In this document: in pieces, positions 1 through 11,700 of the stretch
Numbering within the stretch: position 1 is the stretch's first letter
Layout: each line of letters begins with the position of its first letter
NCBI GenBank assembly: GCA_019155185.1
Contig: CM032815.1
Span: 1,311,001-1,375,000 of the forward strand
From: Beaufortia kweichowensis
Taxonomy: Eukaryota > Chordata > Actinopteri > Cypriniformes > Gastromyzontidae
Direction of reading: 5' to 3'
DNA: 64,000 bases
Notes under the pieces: model-generated
What the model saw: only the letters and a program-made list of their open reading frames with translations
What the model was told of the DNA's origin: nothing
Databases searched by the model: none
Translations under genes and position numbers: made by a program

Positions 1-90
1 ATAAGTTTCCCTGCCAAAATGTATAAAGGCAGTTTACGTAACTTTCTATTAAAGAACATATAATGTTATTGAATTAGGCAGTTAACTCAC

Positions 91-308
91 TTCCCAGTTG
101 GGCTAAAGGCCACAGAGATGACTGCTTCAGTGTGGCCCTCCAAAGAGCTGGTGCATCGAGCAACGGCCCGTACCCGAAACACAGCCTGCGGCTGGTACAC
201 CACAGGAAGCACCTGCTCAGTCTCCAGACCCAAAGTCTTTATGCAGGTGCCCAGAGACGACACCACCTCCGCATCTTTCACGAAGAACAGAAAGGGTACA
301 GGCTCCTC
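91..308 (-). CDS. nle1: nle1 coding exon 2
   Basis: Encodes the second half of the NLE domain and the beginning of the first WD40 repeat ([15 protein letters not shown]). It begins with EEPVP directly after exon 1 and ends inside a lysine codon (phase 2). The 309-701 interval between the two exons is an AT-rich intron with no recognisable feature. Confidence 0.92.
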
Positions 309-836
309 CTTTGGTCAGACAAAATATTAATTGGGTCAGTATATTAAATAATTGTCTAGGGCCTCTTCACAACGCAGGAAACTATTTTGCATGTTACGTC
401 ATCTATATGACAGCGTCAATATTAGAGCTTCAACAACTACGTATATTACAGTATAACTTCAAAACTATTGATTATAGATCTGTCATAAATCATATTCAAG
501 GTTATAACATATTGTTAAAGGGGGTTTAAATGTATAGGTCTTGATAATTGATATTCTTAATACTTTTAATATCTGAACTGTGTCTAATATCTAAAGGTAT
601 AATAAACAAGTATAGCTCGAATGCTATAATAACTATATTATTTTTGATAATAACATGTTCTAGATGCATAAGTGTAAATAATTGAAGTTTATGTTTCCCA
701 CCTTCTGTAAAAGTGCATTGCAGACCAGCTGTAGTTTATCCGGGTTGATGTCCAGCGGTACATCGAAAGGGGATCCGAGCACCTCACCGCTCTCATCCTG
801 AAGCTGAATCAACACACGCTCCACGTCTTCGCTCAT
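91..836 (-). CDS. nle1: Notchless homologue Nle1, 5' coding exons 1-2 (partial gene)
   Basis: Nle1 is a nucleolar WD40 protein that recruits the AAA-ATPase Mdn1/Rea1 during 60S ribosomal subunit maturation. Two coding exons are visible: 702-836 (start codon at 836-834, 45 codons, donor AAG|gtggga) and 91-308 (acceptor ag at 310-309, donor gtgagt from 90). They join in phase 0. Together they encode residues 1-117 plus part of a lysine codon. Residues 1 to about 95 are the N-terminal NLE (ubiquitin-like, MIDAS-binding) domain, including the conserved runs [22 protein letters not shown] and RCTSSLEGH. The first WD40 blade begins at about residue 101 ([18 protein letters not shown]). The remaining blades lie left of position 1. 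The gene is divergent from ltn1, with 238 bp between the start codons. The match to the family is unambiguous by motif and spacing. Confidence 0.93.
702..836 (-). CDS. nle1: nle1 coding exon 1
   Basis: This 45-codon exon runs from the ATG at 836 to the donor at 701/700. It encodes the start of the NLE domain ([15 protein letters not shown], then [10 protein letters not shown]). No upstream in-frame ATG fits the family start. The 5' UTR lies within the interval shared with ltn1. Confidence 0.92.
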
Positions 837-1074
837 CTTTCACTTTAAACACACATGACAACAGTTTATGAAACTATTATAAAACATCACAAATTCAATA
901 AATAAACAGAAACATGATCACATGTACACAAAACAACAGCGACTACGCAGCAAACCCACGTTAGACGATCCACACGTGAACCACACAGTATTCTGGACGC
1001 GCAAGCGTGACGTCATAACCGCGCGACGTTACCGAGTGCAGTGAAGTCGGAACAGACGCTCGTCCGACAGCAGC
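837..1074. promoter_or_regulatory. Bidirectional promoter between nle1 and ltn1
   Basis: The two start codons point away from each other and are 238 bp apart, so both 5' UTRs and core promoters must fit here or in upstream introns. The interval contains a perfect CACGTG E-box (973-978) and a perfect TGACGTCA cAMP-response element (1008-1015), and has a cluster of CpG dinucleotides at 955-1075. No TATA box is evident. The shared-promoter role is inferred from geometry; the motifs are seen directly. Confidence 0.7.
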
Positions 1075-2716
1075 ATGGGAGGCAAAAATAAACAGAGAAC
1101 GAAAGGAAATGTTCGGGTAAGACGAACGTCTAACTAATAACATCTCTTACAGCTTTAAGACAAGTTATTTAAATGACAAACTTACTTAAATAACACGTAC
1201 TTGTTTGACATTAAAACCGCCAAGTGTTGCAATCTATGACAGTATGACAAAGTACATCACACTAACATGAATCGTTCTGATATCGACAGTTTTATATATT
1301 TACAAATCATTTAATTCTCTGTTATAATAAAAATCTGTAAATCATTGACGTCACTTATCTGTTATGTAATTCCGTGTGTAAGAGTCCTGAGGTCACGTGT
1401 GTTCAGTAACCCCATATCACGCAATTGAAAAGTAAAGCTTTGATGTTGATTAATGACATTAATATATATTTTAAATATAAAATAGATGTACATCTCAGAG
1501 CAGACAGATGTGTAAGACCAGCCTGTGTTTTCTGTTTTCTAGCCATCTAGCAGTGGCAGAGCTGCAGATCTGTTGGCGAGGGAGAGTGGGGTCGTGCCTG
1601 GCTTTGTCGGATTCGGTGTTTCGACATCCAATGATCCAGGATATGTACCTGCTGTGCAGGGGGCTGAAGAGATTGACAATCTGGTTGATGCAGACTTCCG
1701 CTTGGTTCTTCGAAAGCTTTCTAAAAGAGATGCAGTCACTAAACTAAAGGTAGATATAATTGTCACCTGAACAATAATCTCACAGTACATTGTGTTGTAA
1801 ATGAAGTGTTTCTGTAGTTCAGTTGTTGTTCAGCGTTGTGATAGCAACCCAAAGTTCATGGGTTTATACTTTGAATGCATTGTAAGGATAACAGCATCTG
1901 TCAAAATGGTGTGACACATGAGCAAATTATTGGACATGAAATATTGATTTGAAATGATTTGTAACAAATAAAAATGGTCTGTGAGGAGAAACGTTTCTCA
2001 TTGCCTTTAGACACGACTGTCAGCCAAGACACAACATTCAAACACACAATCATTTGTAATATAATCCTTCATTTAGCTGCAGGTGTACAGTACGGCACTA
2101 AATTGGCCCATAAATGTCTTCAATGTGTATTTCAGGCAGTTCAGGAGTTTGGAGCGATGTGTCAAGAGCGACAGCCTGATATTGTGAAAGGTGTCCTTCC
2201 ATACTGGCCACGGATATACTGCAGAATATCAGTGGTAAGACAACAATATCTATACAGCAGTTACACACAGTTGCGTATTTACGTAAATGCAAAGTACTCA
2301 TTATGTATTTGCTTTGTTTTTATCAGGATCATGACCGCCGTGTTCGAGAAGCCACACAACAGGCCTTTGAGCAGCTGGTATTAAAAGTCAAGAGGAATCT
2401 CGCTCCCTACCTGAAAAGCATTATGGGTCACTGGCTCATTTCTCAGTGTGACACATACTCTCCCGCAGCCTCGGCTGCCGGCGCTGCTTTCAACGCTGCA
2501 TTTCCACTCAATAAACAGCCGGAGGCGGTCAGCTTCTGCAAAGATGAAGTTCTGAATGTAAGATGCGTAACCAGACTAGATCGATCTACACTGGGTATTA
2601 AAAACTTATTTGGATGTTGCAGAAATGAATAATACAGTTTATCAAAATTCTGTGATTTTTCAGGTTCTTCAAGACAATTTGCTAAAAGAAACGGCTGAAA
2701 CGCTTAGTGACCCCCA
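1075..2716 (+). CDS. ltn1: ltn1 exons 1-5: N-terminal ribosome-contacting domain
   Basis: Exons 1-5 encode residues 1 to about 211. The start [14 protein letters not shown] is the conserved vertebrate listerin N terminus, which fixes the start codon at 1075. Further conserved blocks are [34 protein letters not shown] and [15 protein letters not shown]. In the family this domain contacts the 60S subunit and Nemf. Exon 1 is only 14 codons and is followed by a 426-bp intron carrying a second CRE/E-box pair. Confidence 0.94.
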
Positions 2717-5700
2717 GTAAGTGTGTTATTGTATGTAAAAATGTTAGTGAGGAATTGAGGAAAAATGCAATATATGATAACTTGTATAAAATAATTCAAT
2801 GCACGATATGTGATACGATAATGATGAAGTTCGCAAAGTCAATTTAAATGATATCAAAATATATTTAAAAAATTACAATTACATAATCAACATAAAATAT
2901 TTATGTTCTATCAATAAAATATCTATTTTGTATCAATGTGTTTTTATAGGAGTGTGCCAGAGGAGGAGAGAGAGGCTAAGTATATACGTCTATTGACCAG
3001 CTCTCTTCTGGCCCTCAAGAGATTGCTAAGTGTTTTACCCGATCAGGACAGAGACGCGCTGAAGGAGCGGTTGGCCCAGCTCATTGCACAGGCAAAGTTC
3101 TGGAAGTACAGCAAACACAAGACTCCACAGGTGAACTGGACATTCTGTTACTCCACCCACCATGAAATCCCATTGGTTCAAAATTATTATGGGTGTTCTC
3201 AAAAAGGTTGTTAAAGTCGGTTTTGTTTTTTAGATTCGAGGGGCTTTCTTCGAAGTGATAGCCACAATGTGCGAGCAGACGCCACAGCTGATCCAGGCCG
3301 AGGCGTCCAGAGCGTGTTCTGCTGTTCTGCTGTCTATTGATGACACAGACCCGATGGTTCTGCCTCCTCTGTGGGAGGCGGTCCTCCATATTCTGTCTTG
3401 TGTTGAGGTGAGACTTGAGACAGAACACTGGGAATATATAAACAGATCTTATTTTTGGTTGACATCTTACTGCATCTTTACACGTGCCAATTTATTTAAA
3501 AAGTTTCTTTGTTGGTGCAGAACTGCTGGACGCATGTTAATGCCAGAAAAGGTGTGATGCCAAAACTCTGGGTGCTGCTCAAAGAAGGTGGTCGAGGTTT
3601 GGCGACAAGTTTGCACCCCAATCTTCTGCCCTTCATCAGCAAACTGCCAGCAGAGGTCACGCAGCCCAACCTGGACTTCTCTAGAACGTTCCTCACATCA
3701 GTCATTCATGGGTGAGTAATCTAAAATCTAAGGTTTGGCACTACTAACGATTTTGGAATGTTGAGGAATTGCTTTAGTTATCTAGTTATTCATTTGATGT
3801 GTTTGATCCAGGTTGTCGAGTGAGCGCGCCACATCCAGTCCCACCGAAAGCGCTGCTATTGTTTTTGCCACAATGGAGTGTTTGCGGTTTATCATCCTAC
3901 AAAACGCTGGAGACGAACAGGAGCAGAAAAGCATCCAGAACATGCTGATCTCTGAACAGGTCTGTGAGTCGTCTGTTTGGAAGGAAAATCTGTTGTTGCT
4001 GTTACGCTGAATGTCAGTACAGATTTGGTTACTTTGTGTTAAAATAAATTAAATAAGCAAGTGTGTGGACTAAGGATTCATCTCCAAGAAACAGAATAAT
4101 GTGCTCTGATATGCCCTGAATTTAATGTATTTACATTAGCTTGACATTTATTTTTCTGTAGCCGCTGTGCCGCTCTTAAAAATATGTATGAAAGTTGTAA
4201 CGCTTTAGCATTGAATTCTTTCTTCACAGCTCCTGCCTTTGATCGATAGAGCTCTGGAGAACCCATCGCTGCAGACCGGTCCTCTGTTTTCACAAGTCTC
4301 AGATATGCTGCTCTCCTGGGAAAAGCGGACGACTGGGAAAGAGGCTACAACCTTCCAGAGACTGCTGTCGGACTTCTGGGAGGGTTTGGGTCGCTTGTGT
4401 ACACGATACGTGGACAGTGAAGACGCCCAACCGACCGCCTTGGAAGGCGTTGCGTCGCTTCTGCAGATTATGCAGAACCCGAACATGAGTGACATTAAAC
4501 GGCACAAAAAGAAGAAAGCTGTGAAAATCTGCTTCTCGGACCAAGAAGAACGAGGTCAGGGAGAGGGGCTTCAGAAGGATGTAATGGTGGTGGAGCCCAC
4601 CGATACGCAGGAGATACAAGATTGTCCCTTAAGAAATGGACACCTGCTGGATTTGGTTTGCCAGCTGGCAGAGCTCAACATGGTGTACGTGAGCGAACGT
4701 GACTCGGAAAGACACCTGCGGTTTTTGTCTCAGCTGCTCGGGGCGTTTCCGAACCCTCAGGTGTTCATGGTGCTGCTGAAGCTGGAGAATATAAAGCCTG
4801 AAATGGGGTCTGAGCTCGGACCCTTAGCCGAGAGCCCGGCCGTCCACTTCCTCATGGAGAGAGTAGCTGTGTGGTTAAAACAGGAAGGCAGGAAGGACAC
4901 AGATTTTTTGGTGGACATGGTGTTCAGTTGTTTGCAGTGCTGCAGATCCAGTGATGATAAGACTCTGATTCTCAATCACATCAGTGTAAGATGTTTTATT
5001 CTGTGTGTGTTAGCTTTAAACATTGACAAAGTTCAAAACGTTCTGTAGTTTAACTGATTGAGCATTGTGCTTATAATACTAAGGTTTTGGGTTCGAGTCC
5101 CAAGGAATAACTTAAATAAATGTGCCATATGAATAAAAAATATGTAGGCTGTAAAACTGTATTTTATACCATTTTCTTATTTACAAACATGTAAAAATAA
5201 CCAACTGATATTAAGTGGCTTTATTTTTTCTTTATAACAGAGGGATTTAAACTGGTCTGTTACACTTCAACTCATTCAAAAGGTACCTTTTAGATTTCAT
5301 TTTGAATAAGCTTACATTTATTTGACTTTGTGTCAAACAAATCTGAAATAAATATTCTTCTCTCTTTCGCAGGCGTGCACAGATTCTGTTCATATGGAGG
5401 TGTGTGCCGGCTGGCTGAGAGGGCCCGTGTTAGGAGAGAGGTTGGTCGGTCTGGCTGGCGAGCTTTGTGCGATGGGTCTGCGAGGATCTCCTTCATCATC
5501 ATCCTCGTCCTCTCCAATCTCCTCTCGTCATGCACACGGCTGGCCTCTCATCAGTCTTGCTCTGTCACAGCAACATAACAATGGTTTGCACATCGTCTTG
5601 TTTTAAAGTCATCATGAAATCAAAATGTTTTACATATTTACGTTTTCGATTTACTGGTGCATGCTGTAACTAAGTAAGCCATATCTTTGTCTGAATTTCA

Positions 5701-8700
5701 CAATATGTGTTATTTCACAATGTTTTCTCTCTGCAGAGCCTCTCATCGGCAAGATCTATGTGGAACAGATTATTGAGAAACTCCACGGGACCCTGTCAGA
5801 AGCGAAGGGCATGTCTGACGCCGGGAACATGGAACCTCTGGTGTCCTTCATCTCTGATGTGGCAGCCACCTTCTTCTCCTCTGTTAAGGGCTGTCTGCTG
5901 CTGACATCTGCTGAAGAGCTTCTTATAACTGTTTTCCAGCTGTGTGCGCAGGATCAAACCATCACACACCTTTCGGGTAGGTCTATTACAGCATTTCTCC
6001 AAGAGTGTTTATGTATAACTTTAGTTGCTGTAAACAAGCAGCTGCATCGTTAATGTCTTGTTTCAATATTTGTGATAAATTTGTTTTATTACACTTCGGA
6101 TAAATATATACATTTTATCATACACTTTGCTATAGATATATGCAAACTTACTCTCAATGGTTTAAATAAACGTTTTCTGAATAACCCAGTAATTGTGCAT
6201 GTTTTTTGGATCTACAGATGCTCTCGTGCTGAAGCTGAAACGTGCTTACACTGCAGGAGTTGATTCGTTGATCACTCATCTGGGTGCAGGGGTCACACAG
6301 GGCACCATCCTCCACAGTATCGCCATCTGGGTTAAAAACCAGCTGCTTACTGCACCACTGACAGTCAAAAGGTTCAACCTCTTTACATTAACTATATTAA
6401 CTAAAAAGTATAAATAAATTCCAAGGCCAATTTTTCACATTGATGTCACACAGTCTGCAGGTTCTGGTCCAAGCGGTGGAAAGCCTGACTCAGACCATCA
6501 CTTCAGCCCAGAAGAACAGCTGTCTCCTGCCTCAGTTCATCAGCTGTCTCACCCCTACCGAGGATGAATGGAGCCGCAGCAGACAGACCCTGCCCCCTCA
6601 GGTACTCGACCAATCACAAGCGAGGTTAAAACAAGGCAGACACACCAATTGCAGAATCACTGCTTTTATTGATTTTTTTAATCAGCTTTGTTGATGTTTT
6701 GATTTTGAAAAGTGCTCTTTGTGTATTTCTGCAGTGGGTAAAACGTCCTCTGCTGTGTGGGCGTCTGAGAGTGACGGGTGACTATCCCAGTGTGGACGTG
6801 TGGAAATTCAGGATGTCTAACAGGATGCCTGCTCATCTTTCTGTAAGTGCATTACTGGGCAGAATCATCCACAATGCGATATCAGCCGATGACCAGCAGG
6901 TGGCAGCAGACCTCTCTGAAATTCCTAATCTTAAACAGATCGGTGAGCTAGATTTGTTCATTCATTCAGTTTTTAATTGAAAGTAATGCATAAAAGTAAG
7001 TTTGATCTGATGCATCTATGTGATCGTGTATTTGTTTTGTGTAGTTTCAGAGATCCTCTATGCACTTCAGTGGTGTGAGGAAATGGAGCTGTCACCCCAT
7101 CTTGTGTCTGAATATCACAACCTCCTGCAGTCCTGTAGCTTACAGGAGAAAATCAAAAACAACAGCCTGATCAACACCACTGTTATAGACACACTTTACA
7201 CAAGGTAACTATTATTTTAAAAAATCTTTTTATCACTGATTTCCAAAATTTGGCTGGTCAAATACATGACCTGGCTGATATATTATTGTCTTTATATAGG
7301 CAAGGCTCTTTAAATAGTGCTTTTATAGCACGTCATACACAGTGGTAATTTATAATGACCCGAAAATGTTTTAAAATCATTTAAAAATAAGGACTAATAT
7401 AATAAAAGCTATAAAAGTTTAAATTAATATCATTAAATTGAATGATGCTTTGATCACAGGTCACAGGAAGAAGGCTCTCTCTGGTCACTGTCTTTGGCAA
7501 AATACATCCACAACAACACAATCGACCCAAGTGACATCAAGAATTTATGCAGCAATGTGGAAAGGTAGAAAGTTTCCAGAACCGTGTGATGCGTACACAA
7601 ATATAGGATTTTATAAACTAATGTCAAGGCATATGTTTTCTCGTCTAAAAATCACTGAGTGACGTTCTTTCTAATTCTGTGTCTTGTTTCCGTGTATGTC
7701 AGTTTCTTCCCCCTCACAGATCACAGAGTGAGCACGTTGCAGGTGTTGTGTCCGTTTCTAGCCAATGAGCAGAGAGATTCGCTCGTGGCCCTGTGCGTCG
7801 CAGAGCTCCTTAATTGGCAAGACAGAGAACACGACTGCATCGACAGTGAGATTAATATTATACACACACAGCACATGATGAGTCATGTAGACTGAACACC
7901 CCCAATCACACTCAATTTAACTGATGTGCGTGTTTGTGTAGGCATGCGGGCGTGTCTGGCTGTGTTGCACTGCTGTCTGCAGGCTGATACGACTACGGAG
8001 GACGAGATTTTATTGGCTGTTTTAGTCACAATTGCAGAATGGAGGAACAGCAGAGAGGAATGGTTTCTTTTCAACAGGTGTGTCTGTGCTACAGCTCTTT
8101 GATGGGGATGATGTCAGACTTGATGTCAGCAATGCTTACGTCAGAGCTATAGCCCGTAATGCTTGTTGGTTTGAGTTTGGCCTTATTTTTGTATGCAATA
8201 ATTATTATTATAATAACTATCTGTTGTTGGTAGATATAATGTTGTTAAAAATAAAAAGTATTAGATTTTCTGAGGCCAGTGAAATCATTGTCAGGGCAAG
8301 TACACATCCAAAATATGAAATAACAATAAATACAATATAAAAATATATAATAAGTATAGTAATAAATATACAAATATTAAAACGGTAAAACTTACAAAAC
8401 AAATACAGCTCATTATCCTAAAGTAATTTTATGCCTGTTGTAGGTCTGCGCAATATATAGAAATTTTGCAAATATGCATATTCCATTGTTTAAATATAAT
8501 TTAATAAAATTCGTTTTTGCTGCATTATTGTATGACACATAATTAATCACATTACGTAATAAATTATGATATATCACATTTTTCCTTAATCTGTTCCCGC
8601 ATTTATATATTTTGATTTGTAGTGACCTTGGAAAAGTGTCTGCCTCAGGGCTCTTATTGGCTGTAGAGATGATGCGTTTCCTGTGCTGTTTGGTGGATCA

Positions 8701-11700
8701 TTCTCCCACGGTTTTGGGAAACACTCACTGGGATCTTCTGCTCTGCTCCATGCTGGCGTGGCTCGAGGTGACGTTTCATCATTCACACTGTTTGTATGCA
8801 GAAGAGGTTCACAGTGACACTTTCTGCACCTTCTAGAGATTTCCATCTCAGTGCTCGATCAAATATGCATTTTAAACAGATCACATTTTAATGCCAGGTG
8901 TAAATGACATATGCGGTGCTTTACACAAATGGCTGAAGTATCAGACACCGATCTAAACGAATGTCATTTCTAATCAGTATGATGTATGATTGTGTCTCGC
9001 AGACGGTTAGTGAAAACAGCAGCGTGTTTTGGAACCCTTGGGTGCAGATGTTTGTGTGTGAGACCTGTGAGCTGATCGTGAAGCTCAACTGGTTTTTCAC
9101 ATCGCCCCCTGCTGGTGTGGTGGAGCAACTACCTCCCGAACTGACATCTGAATGGAAGGAATTCTTTGTTGAGGGAATTTACAACCTTCTGCTTCCTCTG
9201 CTAATTAAAATTCCCAGTAAGTTTTTCCAAACAAGTTTGCCTGTATATATAGTCATACAACGCAGCATGGCCGTAACGTGTTATTCTTTCATCTCAGTGG
9301 ACTTTACAGAACCAGACGACCCGGCGTTTCCCCTGGCTGTGCTGCGGTCAGTTGGGGAAGCTCTTATCTACGTTCCTGTGGAGCTCCTAACACAGAATAA
9401 ACTTCCGCCTCGGTTCGTGGCCAATGAGAAAAGCAGCCTGCCGGAGCCTGTGCAGACCCTGCTGAACACCCTCTCGCCCCTGCTGCTCTTCAAAGCTCGC
9501 CCGTTACAGCTCGCCGTCTACCATATACTGCACAAGTAAAAACACTTTATCCTTCTATAGAGTTCTTTTCTTCTTTATGTGTTTCCAAAATATAGATATT
9601 CAAGTAGAATCAGTCCGTCACTTTCCGAACTACAATTTTTTAAATTTTTCATATTTTATTATTTATCATTTCTTTTAAATTAAATTTTAAAATTAATATT
9701 TTTTATACAAAAATTTTAGTTAGTTTATTATTGTGAAAATTGTAAAATATTTATCCTGGAGGATTAGACCTTTCCATCAATATAGTTTATCATGATTAGA
9801 TTAGAATTCAACTATGAAATAATAAAGTGAAATATAAAATAACATAAGTGTTCCACCTGTGGACGGTTGACAGTGATGGTTAACAGGTTTAAACAGTTGA
9901 AATAATTGAAATAGTTTTAAAACTGCATTTAAAACTGTCTTAACATTTCAAAAAATGAAATAGTTTGAAAACTGCATTTAAAACTGTCTTAAAGGGATAG
10001 TTCACCCAAAAATCTAAATTATTTTATTATTTACTCTGAGGTACAATGTCAATGTCAGAACCAGTGTGACTATCTCTTCTGCTTCAGAAAGAACATATAC
10101 AGAAGATATTTTGATGTTTATTTTTGGGTGGACTGTCCCTTTAAGACTGTCTAGACTGTTGTTTTCTGCTTGTTCTTCAGCACCCATTCAATAATGCTTC
10201 CTTCCAGGTTGCTCTGGTAAAAGGAGTCCAGCAAAACCAGTACAAGCCTGAGGTCACACTGCAGGAGTTCAATCTGTGATACAATTGCTTTCAGTTCAAT
10301 TAAATACTTTTTATTGAGGGCGTGTGCCTCTGGGAGAGAATGGGTTTTGTTCTTCACAGGGCTGGAAAACTGATCTTTTCTTAGCTTTTGCTGTAACGTT
10401 CTGTCCATTACAGCCCGTGAATGAGTCTGTGTGTTGATGTAGGCTCCTCTCAGGAGACGGGTGTGGAGTTTTTAAGTGAAATAAGAGTGATGTGTTTAAT
10501 ATCGTGCAGGGTGATGCCTCTGTTGCCGGAGAGCGACAGCGAGAGCGCCAGAGCCAAATCTGAGGATGAAGATGGGGAGGAGCCGTGCTTGTAAGACACA
10601 TGCACACATCCTGACACTGTTTAAGAAAAATCGAATAATGCATGAAAAATAAAATGCATTCATGTAAACATCTATAAGATGGTATAAGGCATCAGAAAAT
10701 TTTATGGGAATAATGTAGGGTCATAATTTTGGATGCTATTACTGTAATGCTTGAAGTACAATTGTGAAATACAACGTATTTCTGTGCGCGCGCACTTTAT
10801 GTAGGTCTCCTCCGGCAGCGTTGATGAGCATCCTCACGGCCACAGAAGAGCTGCTGGAGAATATTCTAGGTGCTGTGCAAGTGGGCGAGTTTGCCGTGGT
10901 TCAACCCCTCAGTGAGGAGCACTGCTGCATTCTGGGATATCTGCTGGCATGGAAACTGCTTCTGACCTTCTTTAAGGCGTCTTCTTCACACGTGAGTAAA
11001 ATCTCTGATGACTCTTTTAACAGAGATGAGAGGTCTGTGTGCTTCTTTTCAGTAACGCAAACATTTGTCTTTGTGTTCCAGCTTCGAGCTCAGTACTCAC
11101 AACATTTGAAAAAAACCCGTTCTCTTCATAAACTTCTGCTGCATCTGTTCCGTCTGATGCCGGAGAGCCCATCGCTGCCCGGCCAGCCAGCAGAACCCTC
11201 CAGCAAAGAACCCAAGACCTTCTTCACCGAGAGCTTGTGCCTCTCGCCCCGAAGTGCGTTTCACCTCTCAAATACCCTCCTGTTTGTCACGCCTGTGTGT
11301 TCTTATTTAATTTGCCGCATGTTTTAGAAACCGATGGCCTGCAGTTTGAAGTGCCTCATCTGGCGTGTTCTGTGTACTACGGTGCGCTGAAAGACCTGCC
11401 CGCCATGGTGCGCCTATGGTGGAACAGCCAAGAGAAACGCGTCTTCAGCACGGTGGATAAATTCACCAGCAAGTATGTCAGCGGCGTGTTGTCTGCGCAG
11501 GAGATCGCGTCTGTGCAGTCCAGCACCTTGACTTTTGAAAACATGACGGTGAGCAGCGATGAAAAGCTTCTTTCGTGTTCTTATACAGTAGCTTTACTGT
11601 AAGTGTGGTGTGATTTGCATGTTTTCAGGTGAAAGCACGTTCTACCACGCGGGAGGTGATCGCTACGTACTCTGTGGATGATATTTTTATAGAACTGGTG

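Noticed and set aside
2810..2840. Possible C/D box snoRNA in ltn1 intron 5 (aatgatga)
   Set aside because: A C-box-like motif alone, with no matching D box or terminal stem at proper distance.
5043..5108. Possible tRNA gene
   Set aside because: Only a B box is convincing; A box and stem pairing are degraded, so it is a SINE head.
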